This document shows positions 48,701 through 58,128 of a DNA stretch of 64,000 nt, piece by piece (position 1 is the first letter of the stretch; each line of letters starts with the position of its first letter). The notes under the pieces are model-generated. The model made no database searches. It was not told the DNA's origin and saw only the letters and a list, made by a program, of their open reading frames with translations. The DNA is taken from the NCBI RefSeq assembly GCF_039534165.1, contig NZ_BAAAUX010000016.1, positions 372,001 to 436,000 of the forward strand, given 5' to 3'. Position numbers and translations under genes: made by a program. Source of the DNA: Saccharopolyspora_D taberi. GTDB taxonomy: Bacteria; Actinomycetota; Actinomycetes; Mycobacteriales; Pseudonocardiaceae.

Positions 48701-49096
48701 ATGGAATCCCTGATTTTCCCGCTGCTGATCGCCCTGCTCGCCGTGCCGCTGTTCCTGCAGGCGCGCAAGCAGAAGAGGGCCATGCAGGAGCAGCAGAAGC
48801 TGCAGAGCTCGCTGACCACCGGTGACCGGGTGATGACCACCTCCGGCCTGTTCGGCACCGTGGTCGCCACCAGCGACGACAGCATCGACCTGGAGATCGC
48901 CCCCGGCCTGACCACCACCTGGGTCCGCGCCGCGGTCCGGGAGAAGGTCAGCACCGACGCCGACGATGCGGCCACCGAGGAGACCTCGTCCGACGACGAG
49001 CAGTCCGCCGCCGCGCCTGCCGAGTCGAAGGCCGAGACCACCGAGTCGAAGGCCGAGGTCGCCCAGCCGATCGAGCAGCAGCAGAAGACCAACTGA
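48701..49096 (+). CDS. yajC: Preprotein translocase accessory subunit YajC
   Basis: 131 residues. One N-terminal membrane helix (LIFPLLIALLAVPLFLQARKQ) is followed by the conserved cytoplasmic YajC domain (SLTTGDRVMTTSGLFGTVVA, then LEIAPGLTTTWVRAAV). The C-terminal 45 residues are acidic and repetitive (AESKAETTESKAEVA). YajC associates with SecDF in the export machinery. The secD gene starts 200 bp downstream beyond a strong hairpin. Confidence 0.93.
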   Translation: MESLIFPLLIALLAVPLFLQARKQKRAMQEQQKLQSSLTTGDRVMTTSGLFGTVVATSDDSIDLEIAPGLTTTWVRAAVREKVSTDADDAATEETSSDDEQSAAAPAESKAETTESKAEVAQPIEQQQKTN

Positions 49097-49218
49097 GCTC
49101 CCACCACACGAGCACCGCTCCCGCCGCCGGGGCCGGTGCCGCCCGGGTCGCATTCGTTGCGGAGGACCCCGGCGGTGTGCTGAGCTCGCGCGGCCTGCAA
49201 GACTGACCAACGCTCGTG

Positions 49219-49257
49219 GTGATCATCCGCCGCCGAAACCCGGCGGCGGATGATCAC
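49219..49257 (+). terminator. Perfect 17-bp hairpin between yajC and secD
   Basis: GTGATCATCCGCCGCCG (49219-49235) and CGGCGGCGGATGATCAC (49241-49257) pair without mismatch around AAACC. There is no T-tract in either direction, so besides termination it may modulate yajC/secD stoichiometry or stabilise RNA. Confidence 0.7.
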
Positions 49258-49296
49258 TGACCTCGACACAGACCGTGGACAGGAGACCGACGCACC

Positions 49297-50865
49297 GTGG
49301 CACCTCCGGCCGGGCAGATCCGCCCAGGGCGTTACCTCGCGATCTTCGTGCTGATCGTGGCGGCCTTGTACGCAATGGTGTTCTTCACCGGCGACCAGAA
49401 ACCCGTCCCGAAGCTGGGCATCGACCTGCAGGGCGGCACCCGCGTCACGCTCACGGCGCGCACGCCGGACGGCAGGCCGCCGAGCACGGAGTCGCTGAAC
49501 CAGGCGCGGCAGATCATCGAGACCCGCGTCAACGGCATGGGCATCAGCGGATCCGAGGTCTCCCGCGACGGTTCCAACCTGGTGATCACCGTTCCCGGTG
49601 CGGGCGGTGAGGAGGCCAAGCAGCTGGGCCAGACCGCGGAGCTGAGCTTCCGCAAGGTCGTGCCGGGCATGATGGTCGCGGCCGGCCCGCCCGCGCCGAA
49701 CCCGGCGGGCACCACTCCGCAGGCCACGACCCAGCAGCCGGGCGCCGACCCGGTCGCCGAGGCGCGCAGGACCCGCCAGAGCACCGACCCGAACGTGCAG
49801 ATGCAGGCGCTGCAGGCGCTTGACTGCAACGCCGACGACCCGCTGCGCGGCAACGACGACCCGACGCTGCCACTGGTCGCCTGCGACCGGGAGAAGGCCC
49901 GCAAGTACGTGCTGGAGCCGGTGTTCCTGGAGGGCAAGGAGATCGCCGGTGCGCAGGCGGCTCCGCCGGACCCGACCCAGGGCAACCCCGGCTGGTCGGT
50001 CAACCTCCAGTTCAAGAGCGGCGGCGCCAAGACCTGGGCGGACTTCACCTCCGCCAACGTCGGCCAGAACGCCGCGTTCGTGCTCGACACCGAGGTGGTC
50101 TCGGCGCCCACGATCAACCAGCCGCTGCTGGGCGGCAGCGCCAACATCAGCGGCCAGTTCAACCAGCAGAGCGCCACCGACCTCGCCGACATCCTCAAGT
50201 ACGGCTCGCTGCCGCTGGCCTTCGACCAGTCCGAGGCAGAGACGGTCTCGGCGACGCTGGGCGTGGCCTCGCTCCAGGCGGGCCTGCTCGCGGGCGGGCT
50301 CGGCCTGCTGCTGGTCGCGATCTACTGCCTGTTCTACTACCGCCTGCTCGGGCTGCTCACGATCCTGTCGCTGGCGCTGTCGGGCGTGATCGTCTACGCG
50401 GTGCTGGTGCTGCTGGGCCGCTGGGTCGGCTTCACCCTCGACCTCGCGGGCGTGGCCGGTCTGATCATCGCGATCGGCATCACCGCGGACTCGTTCATCG
50501 TGTTCTTCGAACGGCTCAAGGACGAGATCCGCGAGGGCCGCACGTTCCGCTCGTCGGTGCCGCGGGCGTGGGAGCGGGCCAAGCGCACGATCCTGTCGGC
50601 CGACGCGGTCAGCTTCCTGGCCGCCGCGGTGCTCTACGTGCTGGCCGTCGGGCAGGTGAAGGGCTTCGCGTTCACCCTCGGCATGTCGACCGTGCTCGAC
50701 CTGGTCGTGGTCTTCCTCGTGACGCACCCGCTGGTCGCGCTGGCGTCGAAGAACAAGATCCTGTCGAAGCCGTCGCTGTCGGGCCTGGGAGCGGTGCAGC
50801 GCCTGGGCGAGCAGTACAAGTCGGAGCGCAAGCGCGCCGCGCAGACCACCGCCAAGGAGGCGTGA
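49297..50865 (+). CDS. secD: Preprotein translocase subunit SecD
   Basis: 522 residues from a GTG. An N-terminal helix (YLAIFVLIVAALYAMVFF) is followed by the D1 motif LGIDLQGGTRVTLTA, a large extracytoplasmic P1 domain with an actinobacterial low-complexity insertion (PAPNPAGTTPQATTQQPG) and a probable disulfide pair, and five C-terminal helices of the RND fold (VAGLIIAIGITADSFIVFFERLKDE as motif D4-D5). It uses the proton motive force to complete protein export with SecF, which starts one base after its stop. Confidence 0.96.
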   Translation: MAPPAGQIRPGRYLAIFVLIVAALYAMVFFTGDQKPVPKLGIDLQGGTRVTLTARTPDGRPPSTESLNQARQIIETRVNGMGISGSEVSRDGSNLVITVPGAGGEEAKQLGQTAELSFRKVVPGMMVAAGPPAPNPAGTTPQATTQQPGADPVAEARRTRQSTDPNVQMQALQALDCNADDPLRGNDDPTLPLVACDREKARKYVLEPVFLEGKEIAGAQAAPPDPTQGNPGWSVNLQFKSGGAKTWADFTSANVGQNAAFVLDTEVVSAPTINQPLLGGSANISGQFNQQSATDLADILKYGSLPLAFDQSEAETVSATLGVASLQAGLLAGGLGLLLVAIYCLFYYRLLGLLTILSLALSGVIVYAVLVLLGRWVGFTLDLAGVAGLIIAIGITADSFIVFFERLKDEIREGRTFRSSVPRAWERAKRTILSADAVSFLAAAVLYVLAVGQVKGFAFTLGMSTVLDLVVVFLVTHPLVALASKNKILSKPSLSGLGAVQRLGEQYKSERKRAAQTTAKEA

Positions 50866-50866
50866 C

Positions 50867-52057
50867 GTGACGACTCCCGCCACCGCCAAGCGCGAGAGCG
50901 TGTTCCAGCGCCTCTACACCGGAACCGGCGCGTTCGACGTCATCGGCAAGCGCATGCGCTGGTACGTCGCGCTCGGCCTGCTGGTGCTGGTCTGCGTCGG
51001 CACCATGGGGATCAAGGGCTTCAACCTCGGCATCGACTTCGAGGGCGGCACCAAGATGCAGCTGCCCGCGGTCGGCGCCCAGGGCCCGATCAGCCCGGAC
51101 CAGGTCCAGGAGGGCTTCCGGGAGGCCGTCGGCCACCCGGCCGAGACCGTGCAGCTGGTCGGCTCCGGCGGCAGCCAGAGCATCCAGGTGCGCACCGAGA
51201 CGCTCTCTCCCGACGACGTCGCCAAGGTCAAGGACGTGCTGTTCGACCGGCTCCAGCCGGTGAACGCGCAGGGCCAGCCCAGCGAGCAGACGATCAGCGA
51301 CAGCGCGGTCAGCGGCACCTGGGGCGGTGAGATCACCAAGCAGGCGCTGATCGCGCTCGGCGTGTTCATCGTGCTGGTGACGATCTTCCTGACGTTCTAC
51401 TTCGAGCGCTGGATGGCGGTCGCGGCGCTGATCTCGCTGCTGCACGACGTGGTGGTGACCGCGGGCGTGTACTCGATCATCGGCTTCGAGGTCACCCCGG
51501 CGACCGTGATCGGCCTGCTCACCATCCTCGGGTTCTCGCTCTACGACACCGTCGTGGTCTTCGACAAGGTCAAGGAGAACACCCGCGGCCTGCTCGGCCT
51601 GACCCGCCGCACGTACGGCGAGGCCGCCAACCTCGCGGTCAACCAGACCCTGATGCGCTCGATCAACACCTCGATCATCGCGCTCCTGCCGGTCCTGGGC
51701 CTGCTCGTGATCGGTGCCGGAGTGCTGGGCGTGGGCGTGCTCCGCGACCTCGCGCTGGTGCAGATGGTCGGCATGATCGCGGGTGTCACCTCGTCGATCC
51801 TGCTGGCGACCCCGCTGCTGGTCGACTTCAAGATGCGCGACCCGAAGTACAAGGCGCAGGCGGCCAAGGTCCGCGCGCGCCGCGACCGGGCCGCGGGCAA
51901 GGCGGAGTCCGGCGACGAGCCGCAGCAGGAGGAGCAGCGCCGGGAGCGGGAGATGGCGGCGGCCGCCAGCGCGCCCGCGCGCACCGGCAAGGGGCCCGAG
52001 TCGCGGCGCAGGCCCGCGGGCAAGTCGGGACGTCCGACCGGCAAGAAGCGGCGCTGA
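50867..52057 (+). CDS. secF: Preprotein translocase subunit SecF
   Basis: 396 residues. The D1 motif is NLGIDFEGGTKMQL, followed by the P1 domain and five helices with LTILGFSLYDTVVVFDKVKEN. The last 70 residues form a charged cytoplasmic tail (AAKVRARRDRAAGKAESGDE and similar). It starts one base after the secD stop, and apt starts one base after its own stop, so secD, secF and apt are tightly coupled. Confidence 0.96.
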   Translation: MTTPATAKRESVFQRLYTGTGAFDVIGKRMRWYVALGLLVLVCVGTMGIKGFNLGIDFEGGTKMQLPAVGAQGPISPDQVQEGFREAVGHPAETVQLVGSGGSQSIQVRTETLSPDDVAKVKDVLFDRLQPVNAQGQPSEQTISDSAVSGTWGGEITKQALIALGVFIVLVTIFLTFYFERWMAVAALISLLHDVVVTAGVYSIIGFEVTPATVIGLLTILGFSLYDTVVVFDKVKENTRGLLGLTRRTYGEAANLAVNQTLMRSINTSIIALLPVLGLLVIGAGVLGVGVLRDLALVQMVGMIAGVTSSILLATPLLVDFKMRDPKYKAQAAKVRARRDRAAGKAESGDEPQQEEQRREREMAAAASAPARTGKGPESRRRPAGKSGRPTGKKRR

Positions 52058-52058
52058 C

Positions 52059-52607
52059 GTGGGCGACCAGGTTCAGGTGCTCGACGGTTCCGACGACGAC
52101 CTGCGGCAGGCCGCGAAGCTGATCCGGGAGGTCCCGGACTTCCCGGAGCCCGGCGTGCTGTTCCGCGACATCAGCCCGATGCTCGCCGACGGCGCGGCGC
52201 TGAACGCGGTCGTCGCCGCGCTCGGCAGGGGGCTGGAGTTCGACGTCGTCGCCGGTGTGGAGGCCCGCGGGTTCCTGCTGGGCGCCGCGGTGGCGCAGGC
52301 GTTCGGGACCGGTGTGATCGGCCTGCGCAAGCCGGGCAAGCTGCCGGAGGTGGCCGACCGGGTCGACTACGACCTCGAATACGGCTCGGCGACGCTGGAA
52401 CTGCCCGCCGACACCCTCCAGGCGGGCCAGCGGGTGCTGGTCGTCGACGACGTGCTGGCCACCGGCGGAACGCTCGACGCGGCCTGCCGCCTGGTGCTGC
52501 GGGCCGGGGCCGGCGTCGCCGCGGCGGCGGTCGTGCTGGAGCTCACCGCGCTCGGCGGGCGCGCCCGGCTCGACGAGCAGGACCTGAGGCCGCTGCTTTC
52601 GGTCTGA
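52059..52607 (+). CDS. apt: Adenine phosphoribosyltransferase
   Basis: 182 residues. The GTG at 52059 gives MGDQVQVLDG. Characteristic are IREVPDFPEPGVLFRDISPML near 22-42, GVEARGFLLGAAVA near 67-80 and the PRPP-binding loop VLVVDDVLATGGTLDAA near 128-144. The enzyme salvages adenine to AMP. The secDF-apt-relA order is widespread in actinobacteria, and linking purine salvage to RelA makes sense because (p)ppGpp adjusts purine pools. Confidence 0.95.
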   Translation: MGDQVQVLDGSDDDLRQAAKLIREVPDFPEPGVLFRDISPMLADGAALNAVVAALGRGLEFDVVAGVEARGFLLGAAVAQAFGTGVIGLRKPGKLPEVADRVDYDLEYGSATLELPADTLQAGQRVLVVDDVLATGGTLDAACRLVLRAGAGVAAAAVVLELTALGGRARLDEQDLRPLLSV

Positions 52608-52694
52608 TCGGCACGCCGAGTGATCGGTCAGGCTGAACTCCCGATGGCGGTTCACAGCAGAGAGTGACCGCCTGGCGTTCGAGGGGCACGCCGG

Positions 52695-52720
52695 GGAAGG
52701 GCCGTCGCCCGAACGGCGTT
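52695..52720 (+). promoter_or_regulatory. Putative SigR-type (disulfide stress) promoter of relA
   Basis: GGAAG at 52695-52699 and GTT at 52718-52720 are separated by 18 bp, fitting the GGAAT-N18-GTT consensus of SigR-like ECF sigma factors except for the fifth base. relA belongs to the SigR regulon of Streptomyces coelicolor according to published work I recall. Position is 62-87 bp before the GTG. Confidence 0.4.
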
Positions 52721-52781
52721 ATTCTCAATGCCCGGGTCCTGAAGCACCGATCCGGGACAGAGCCAACCCCGGGAGCGTGCG

Positions 52782-55097
52782 GTGAGCCACGACGTAGAGT
52801 CTCCTGCCCCGGCGACCGATCCGGCCGCCCCACCGCGCACCGCGTCGGCGACCCGGCGCGTGCGCGCCCGGCTGGCGAGGAGAATCACGGCGCAGCGCGC
52901 CGCCCAGGTAAAGCAGGTCCTCGAACCGCTGGCCGCGGTCCACCGGGAGCTGCACCCGCAGGCCGACCTCGCGCTGCTGCAACGCGCCTACGACGTCGCC
53001 GAGGACAAGCACAAGGAACAGCGCCGCAAGTCCGGCGACCCCTACATCACCCACCCGCTGGCGGTGGCCACGATCCTCGCCGAGCTGGGCATGGACACGA
53101 CCACGCTGGTCGCCGCGCTGCTGCACGACACGGTCGAGGACACCGACTACTCGCTCGACCGGCTGCGCGACGACTTCGGCGAGGAGGTCGCGCACCTCGT
53201 CGACGGGGTGACCAAGCTGGACAAGGTCAAGCTGGGTGCGGCGGCCGAGGCCGAGACCATCCGCAAGATGATCATCGCGATGGCCCGCGACCCGCGGGTG
53301 CTGGTGATCAAGCTCGCGGACCGGCTGCACAACATGCGCACCATGCGCTTCCTGCCGCCGGAGAAGCAGGCGCGCAAGGCCAGGGAGACCCTGGAGGTGC
53401 TGGCCCCGCTGGCGCACCGGCTCGGGATGGCCACCGTCAAGTGGGAGCTGGAGGACCTCGCGTTCGCGATCCTGCAGCCCAAGAAGTACGACGAGATCGT
53501 CCGGCTGGTCGCCAACCGCGCCCCGTCCCGCGACACCTACCTGCGCACGGTGATCGACGAGCTGTCCGGCCAGCTCGACACCGCGAGGCTCGCCGCCAAG
53601 GTCGAGGGCCGACCGAAGCACTACTACTCGATCCACCAGAAGATGATCGTCCGGGGCCGCGACTTCGACGACATCCACGACCTGGTCGGGGTCCGCATCC
53701 TGGTCGACGAGGTCCGCGACTGCTACGCCGCGATGGGCGTCGTGCACGCGCTCTGGCAGCCGATGCCCGGGCGGTTCAAGGACTACATCGCCCAGCCCCG
53801 GTTCGGCGTCTACCAGTCGCTGCACACCACGGTGATCGGTCCGGAGGGCAAGCCGCTGGAGGTGCAGATCCGCACCCACGAGATGCACCGCACCGCCGAG
53901 TACGGCATCGCGGCGCACTGGCGGTACAAGGAGACCAAGGGCCGCAACGGCGGTTCCGGGCACGCGGCCGTCGAGGTCGACGAGATGGCGTGGATGCGCC
54001 AGCTGCTCGACTGGCAGCGGGAGGCCGCCGACCCGGGCGAGTTCCTGGAGTCGCTGCGCTACGACCTGGCGACCAGGGAGATCTTCGTGTTCACGCCCAA
54101 GGGCGACGTGATCACGCTGCCGTCCGGGTCGACCCCGGTGGACTTCGCCTACACCGTGCACACCGAGGTCGGGCACCGCTGCATCGGCGCCCGGGTCAAC
54201 GGCAGGCTGGTGGCGCTGGAGCGCAAGCTGGAGAACGGCGAGGTCGTCGAGATCTTCACCTCGAAGGCCGAGGGCGCTGGGCCGAGCCGGGACTGGCTGT
54301 CGTTCGTCGCCTCGCCGCGGGCCAAGGCCAAGATCAAGCAGTGGTTCGCCAAGGAGCGCCGGGAGGAGGCGATCGAGTCCGGCAAGGAGGCGATCGCCAA
54401 GGAGCTGCGCAGGCTGGGCCTGCCGATCCAGCGGCTGGTCTCGGCCGAGAGCATCGGCGCGGTCGCCAGGGAGCTGCACTACGTCGACGTCACCGCGCTG
54501 TACGCGGCGGTCGGCGAGAAGCAGATCTCGGCGAACCACCTGGTCAGCAGGCTGGTCGCGTCGGTCGGCGGGGTCGACCAGGCCGCCGACGAGATCGCCG
54601 AGCGCTCCACGCCGTCGACCATCCAGGGCCGCCCGAGCCGCGGCGACTCCGGCGTGGTGGTCAAGGACGCCGGGGACGTGTGGGCGAAGCTGGCGCGCTG
54701 CTGCACCCCGGTCCCCGGCGACGAGATCCTGGGCTTCGTCACCCGCGGCGGCGGGGTCAGCGTGCATCGGACGGACTGCACGAACGCCGACGAGCTGCGC
54801 AAGTCGCCGGAGCGGCTGGTCGAGGTGTACTGGGCGCCGTCGGCGTCGTCGGTGTTCCTGGTCGCGATCCAGGTCGAGGCGCTGGACCGGCACCGGTTGC
54901 TCTCCGACGTGACCAAGGTCCTCGCCGACGAGCGGGTGAACATCCTGTCCGCCTCGGTGACCACCTCGAAGGACCGGGTCGCGGTGAGCCGCTTCTCGTT
55001 CGAGATGGGCGACCCGAAGCACCTGGGCCACGTGCTCAAGGCGGTCCGCAACATCGAGGGCGTCTACGACGTCTACCGCGTGACCTCGGCGTCCTGA
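52782..55097 (+). CDS. relA: Bifunctional (p)ppGpp synthetase/hydrolase RelA (Rel)
   Basis: 771 residues with the long RSH layout. The hydrolase domain has the HD motif in LLHDTVEDTDYSLDRL near 107-122; the synthetase domain has RGRDFDDIHDLVGVRI, GVYQSLHTTVIGPEG and VQIRTHEMH; then TGS (VFTPKGDVITLPSGSTPVDFAY), the conserved-Cys region (KLARCCTPVPGDEILGF) and a C-terminal ACT domain. Both activities look intact, as in RelMtb. It senses amino acid starvation on the ribosome and changes (p)ppGpp levels. The GTG at 52782 lies downstream of a possible SigR promoter. A strong terminator follows. Confidence 0.97.
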   Translation: MSHDVESPAPATDPAAPPRTASATRRVRARLARRITAQRAAQVKQVLEPLAAVHRELHPQADLALLQRAYDVAEDKHKEQRRKSGDPYITHPLAVATILAELGMDTTTLVAALLHDTVEDTDYSLDRLRDDFGEEVAHLVDGVTKLDKVKLGAAAEAETIRKMIIAMARDPRVLVIKLADRLHNMRTMRFLPPEKQARKARETLEVLAPLAHRLGMATVKWELEDLAFAILQPKKYDEIVRLVANRAPSRDTYLRTVIDELSGQLDTARLAAKVEGRPKHYYSIHQKMIVRGRDFDDIHDLVGVRILVDEVRDCYAAMGVVHALWQPMPGRFKDYIAQPRFGVYQSLHTTVIGPEGKPLEVQIRTHEMHRTAEYGIAAHWRYKETKGRNGGSGHAAVEVDEMAWMRQLLDWQREAADPGEFLESLRYDLATREIFVFTPKGDVITLPSGSTPVDFAYTVHTEVGHRCIGARVNGRLVALERKLENGEVVEIFTSKAEGAGPSRDWLSFVASPRAKAKIKQWFAKERREEAIESGKEAIAKELRRLGLPIQRLVSAESIGAVARELHYVDVTALYAAVGEKQISANHLVSRLVASVGGVDQAADEIAERSTPSTIQGRPSRGDSGVVVKDAGDVWAKLARCCTPVPGDEILGFVTRGGGVSVHRTDCTNADELRKSPERLVEVYWAPSASSVFLVAIQVEALDRHRLLSDVTKVLADERVNILSASVTTSKDRVAVSRFSFEMGDPKHLGHVLKAVRNIEGVYDVYRVTSAS

Positions 55098-55105
55098 GAA
55101 GCCAG

Positions 55106-55137
55106 AAGGCCCGGACCTCGCGGGGTCCGGGCCTTTT
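55106..55137. terminator. Terminator after relA
   Basis: AAGGCCCGGACC (55106-55117) and GGTCCGGGCCTT (55124-55135) form a perfect 12-bp stem followed by TT, a canonical intrinsic terminator. It lies between convergent relA and the cyclophilin gene. Confidence 0.92.
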
Positions 55138-55148
55138 CGCCTGTCAGG

Positions 55149-55982
55149 TCAGGCGTTGACCGTGACGTTGGTGAACCTGACGTCCTTGAGCGGCTTGCCG
55201 CCGCCGGGGGAGGGCTCGAACGCACCGTCGTGGCCCGCGCGGGCGATGTCGTCGATGACCTTCAGGCCGTCCTCGGAGATCGTGCCGAACACGGTGTAGT
55301 CGGGCGAGAGCGGGGCCTCGCCGAAGACCATGAAGAACTGGCTGCCGTTGGTGTTCGGCCCGGAGTTCGCCATGGCGAGGTAGCCGCGGCCGTAGCTGAG
55401 CTCGGGGAAGGTCTCGTCGTCGAAGGCGTAGCCGGGGCCGCCGCTGCCGGTGCCGCTCGGGTCGCCGCACTGGAGCATCTGCAGGCCCTCGGTGCCGATC
55501 CGGTGGCAGCTGGTGTCGGTGTAGTAGCCCTGCTTGGCGAGGTTGATGAAGCTGTTCACCGTGCAGGGGGCCAGCGACCGGTCCAGGGTCAGCGGGATCG
55601 CGCCGGAGTTGGTCTCGATGGTGGCCTGCACGGTGCCCTTCGACGACACCTCGCCGTTGGCGGGCGGCTGCACCGGCTTGGCGGCCTGCTTGTCGGGCCG
55701 GTACGTGCAGGACGTCGGGTCGGGCAGCGCGACCGGTCGGACCGGCGGCGGCGCCGGCTCGGTCGGGATCTGCACCTGCGGCTGCGGGGGCTGCGCGGCC
55801 GGGGGCTGCTGCTCGCCGCCGCTCCTGGTGAAGTAGAAGACACCCGCGACCAGCACGACGACCACCGCGATCGTGGTCCCGATGGTGATCATCCGCTGTC
55901 GCTTGGCCTGCTCGGCACGGCGCTCCAGCTGACGTTCCAGCTTCCGCTTGGCCGCCTGCCGACGTTGCTCGTTGCTGGGCAA
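55149..55982 (-). CDS. Membrane-anchored cyclophilin-type peptidyl-prolyl cis-trans isomerase
   Basis: 277 residues from a TTG at 55982 (LPSNEQRRQAAKRKLERQ), which is preceded by GGAGGGGAG. A basic cytoplasmic N-terminus with a short coiled coil is followed by one helix (about 35-56, MITIGTTIAVVVVLVAGVFYF), a Pro-rich linker and an extracytoplasmic cyclophilin domain (about 110-277) with FINLAKQGYYTDTSCHRI, the active-site segment NTNGSQFFMVFG and DYTVFGTISEDGLKVIDDI. The matching mycobacterial gene is Rv2582 (ppiB). It would fold secreted proteins, in keeping with the Sec genes nearby. Confidence 0.93.
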   Translation of the reverse strand: MPSNEQRRQAAKRKLERQLERRAEQAKRQRMITIGTTIAVVVVLVAGVFYFTRSGGEQQPPAAQPPQPQVQIPTEPAPPPVRPVALPDPTSCTYRPDKQAAKPVQPPANGEVSSKGTVQATIETNSGAIPLTLDRSLAPCTVNSFINLAKQGYYTDTSCHRIGTEGLQMLQCGDPSGTGSGGPGYAFDDETFPELSYGRGYLAMANSGPNTNGSQFFMVFGEAPLSPDYTVFGTISEDGLKVIDDIARAGHDGAFEPSPGGGKPLKDVRFTNVTVNA

Positions 55983-56163
55983 GTGCTCCCCTCCCCGGTC
56001 GGGCGAAATCGATGACGTTGCGGGGGAGTTTATGGGGTGCGCCGTCACCCGAACCTGAGAGATCGGGGGGCGGTAACCTGAACCGGACATCTGCCGTTGT
56101 GCAGGTTGACCAATCCCGGGCCATCACACCGGTACTCGCACGATCGAAGGAAGGTCGCACCTA

Positions 56164-56847
56164 GTGCTCGTCCTCGGATTTCCCGCCGGGCCGTTGCAGG
56201 CGAACTGCTACGTGCTCGCGCGCGGTGACGGACAGCCCTGCGTCGTCGTCGACCCCGGGCAGGAGGCGTCCGAGCCGCTGCGCGCCCAGCTGCGCGAGCA
56301 CGGGCTGACCCCTGCCGCGGTGCTGCTCACCCACGGGCACTTCGACCACGTCTTCTCCGCCGGAGAGGTGTGCCGGGCCTACGACGTCCCGGCCTGGATC
56401 CACCCCGACGACCGGTTCATGCTCGCCGACCCCGGCGCCGCGCTCGGCCCCGCGGGCCGCCAGCTGTTCGGCGACGTGGCGATGGCCGAGCCCGCCGACG
56501 TGCGCGAGATCGCCGACGGCGAGCGGCTGGAGCTGGCCGGGATCACCTTCGAGGTCACGCACACCCCGGGCCATACCGGCGGGTCGGTGCTGTTCGGCAC
56601 CGCCACCGACGAAGGCGGTCGGCTGGTGCTCTCCGGCGACACCCTGTTCGCCGGTTCGATCGGACGGACCGACCTGCCCGGCGGCGACCACGAGCGGATG
56701 CTGCACAGCCTGCGCACCAAGGTGCTCCCGCTCGCCGACGACACCGCCGTGCTGCCGGGCCACGGACCAACGACCACCATCGAGCGGGAACGCGCGAGCA
56801 ACCCCTTCCTGCAGGACCTGCCCGCACCCGTTCCCCCGCGCGACTAG
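56164..56847 (+). CDS. Metallo-beta-lactamase fold hydrolase, glyoxalase II-like
   Basis: 227 residues, GTG start. The metal-binding motif is LLTHGHFDHVFS near residues 55-66, with further ligands in TPGHTGGSVLFG and SGDTLFAGSIGRTDLPGGD and the final PGHGPTT. All expected His and Asp ligands are present. The protein is orthologous by position to Rv2581c beside hisS. Hydrolysis of a thioester such as S-lactoylglutathione or its mycothiol counterpart is likely, but not shown. hisS begins 18 nt downstream. Confidence 0.9.
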   Translation: MLVLGFPAGPLQANCYVLARGDGQPCVVVDPGQEASEPLRAQLREHGLTPAAVLLTHGHFDHVFSAGEVCRAYDVPAWIHPDDRFMLADPGAALGPAGRQLFGDVAMAEPADVREIADGERLELAGITFEVTHTPGHTGGSVLFGTATDEGGRLVLSGDTLFAGSIGRTDLPGGDHERMLHSLRTKVLPLADDTAVLPGHGPTTTIERERASNPFLQDLPAPVPPRD

Positions 56848-56865
56848 GACTGCGAACCAGAACCG

Positions 56866-58128
56866 ATGAGCACTTTCAGCGCCCCCAAGGGCATTCCCGA
56901 ATACCTCCCGCCGGAGTCGGCGAGCTTCCTCGCGGTGCGCGAGACGCTGGCCGACGCCGCCCGCCGCGCGGGCTACGGCTACGTCGAGCTCCCGCTGTTC
57001 GAGGACACCACGCTGTTCGCGCGCGGTGTCGGCGAGTCGACCGACGTGGTCAGCAAGGAGATGTACACCTTCGCCGACCGCGGCGGCCGGTCGGTGACGC
57101 TGCGGCCGGAGGGCACCGCGGGCGTGACCAGGTCGGTCATCGAGAACGGCCTCGACCGCGGCCAGCTGCCGGTGAAGCTGTACTACAGCGGCGCGTTCTT
57201 CCGCTACGAGCGCCCGCAGGCGGGCCGCTACCGGCAGCTCCAGCAGCTGGGCGTGGAGGCCATCGGGGTCGACGACCCGGCGCTGGACGCCGAGGTGATC
57301 GCGATCGCCGACGAGGGCTACAAGCGCCTCGGCCTGACCGGCTACCGCATCGAGCTGACCTCGCTGGGCGACGACTCCTGCCGTCCGGCCTACCGCGCGA
57401 AGCTCCAGGAGTTCCTGCGCGGCCTGCCGCTGGACGAGGAGACCCGGCGCCGCGCGGAGCTCAACCCGCTGCGCGTGCTCGACGACAAGCGGCCCGAGGT
57501 CCGCGACCTGCTGGCCGAAGCGCCGCTGATGGTCGACCACCTCTCGGCCGAGGCCAAGGAGCACTACGAGCAGGTCAAGGGCCACCTCGCCGACTTGGGC
57601 GTGGAGTTCGCCGAGAACCCGCGGCTGGTGCGCGGGCTCGACTACTACACCAAGACGACCTTCGAGTTCGTCCACGACGGCCTCGGCGCGCAGTCGGGCA
57701 TCGGCGGCGGTGGCCGCTACGACGGCCTGATGGCCGAGCTGGGCGGGCAGGAGCTGTCCGGGGTCGGGTTCGGCCTCGGCGTCGACCGCACGCTGCTGGC
57801 CTGCCAGGCCGAGGGGCTGACCGTCGGCGAGCAGGCCCGCTGCGACGTCTACTGCGTGCCGCTGGGCGAGGTGGCCAAGCGCAGGCTGGTCACCGTCGCC
57901 GGTGAGCTGCGGCGGGCGGGCGTCCGCGTGGACCTCGCCTACGGCGGCAAGGGCCTCAAGGGCGCGATGAAGGGCGCCGACCGCTCGGGCGCCCGGTTCG
58001 CCCTGGTCCTGGGCGAGCGCGACCTGGAGTCCGGTGCCGCGCAGCTCAAGGACCTCGGCAGCGGCGAGCAGCGGCCGGTGCCGCTGGAGTCGGCTGTGGA
58101 CACGATCCGGGAGGCGCTGCGACCGTGA
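56866..58128 (+). CDS. hisS: Histidyl-tRNA synthetase
   Basis: 420 residues, ATG start. Class II motifs are visible: motif 2 YYSGAFFRYERPQAGRYRQL near 105-124, the histidine A box LVRGLDYYTKTTFEFV near 258-273, and motif 3 GVGFGLGVDRTLLA near 303-316, with a C-terminal anticodon-binding domain. Motif 1 lies near residues 40-75. It is coupled to the next gene by a GTGA overlap. Confidence 0.97.
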   Translation: MSTFSAPKGIPEYLPPESASFLAVRETLADAARRAGYGYVELPLFEDTTLFARGVGESTDVVSKEMYTFADRGGRSVTLRPEGTAGVTRSVIENGLDRGQLPVKLYYSGAFFRYERPQAGRYRQLQQLGVEAIGVDDPALDAEVIAIADEGYKRLGLTGYRIELTSLGDDSCRPAYRAKLQEFLRGLPLDEETRRRAELNPLRVLDDKRPEVRDLLAEAPLMVDHLSAEAKEHYEQVKGHLADLGVEFAENPRLVRGLDYYTKTTFEFVHDGLGAQSGIGGGGRYDGLMAELGGQELSGVGFGLGVDRTLLACQAEGLTVGEQARCDVYCVPLGEVAKRRLVTVAGELRRAGVRVDLAYGGKGLKGAMKGADRSGARFALVLGERDLESGAAQLKDLGSGEQRPVPLESAVDTIREALRP

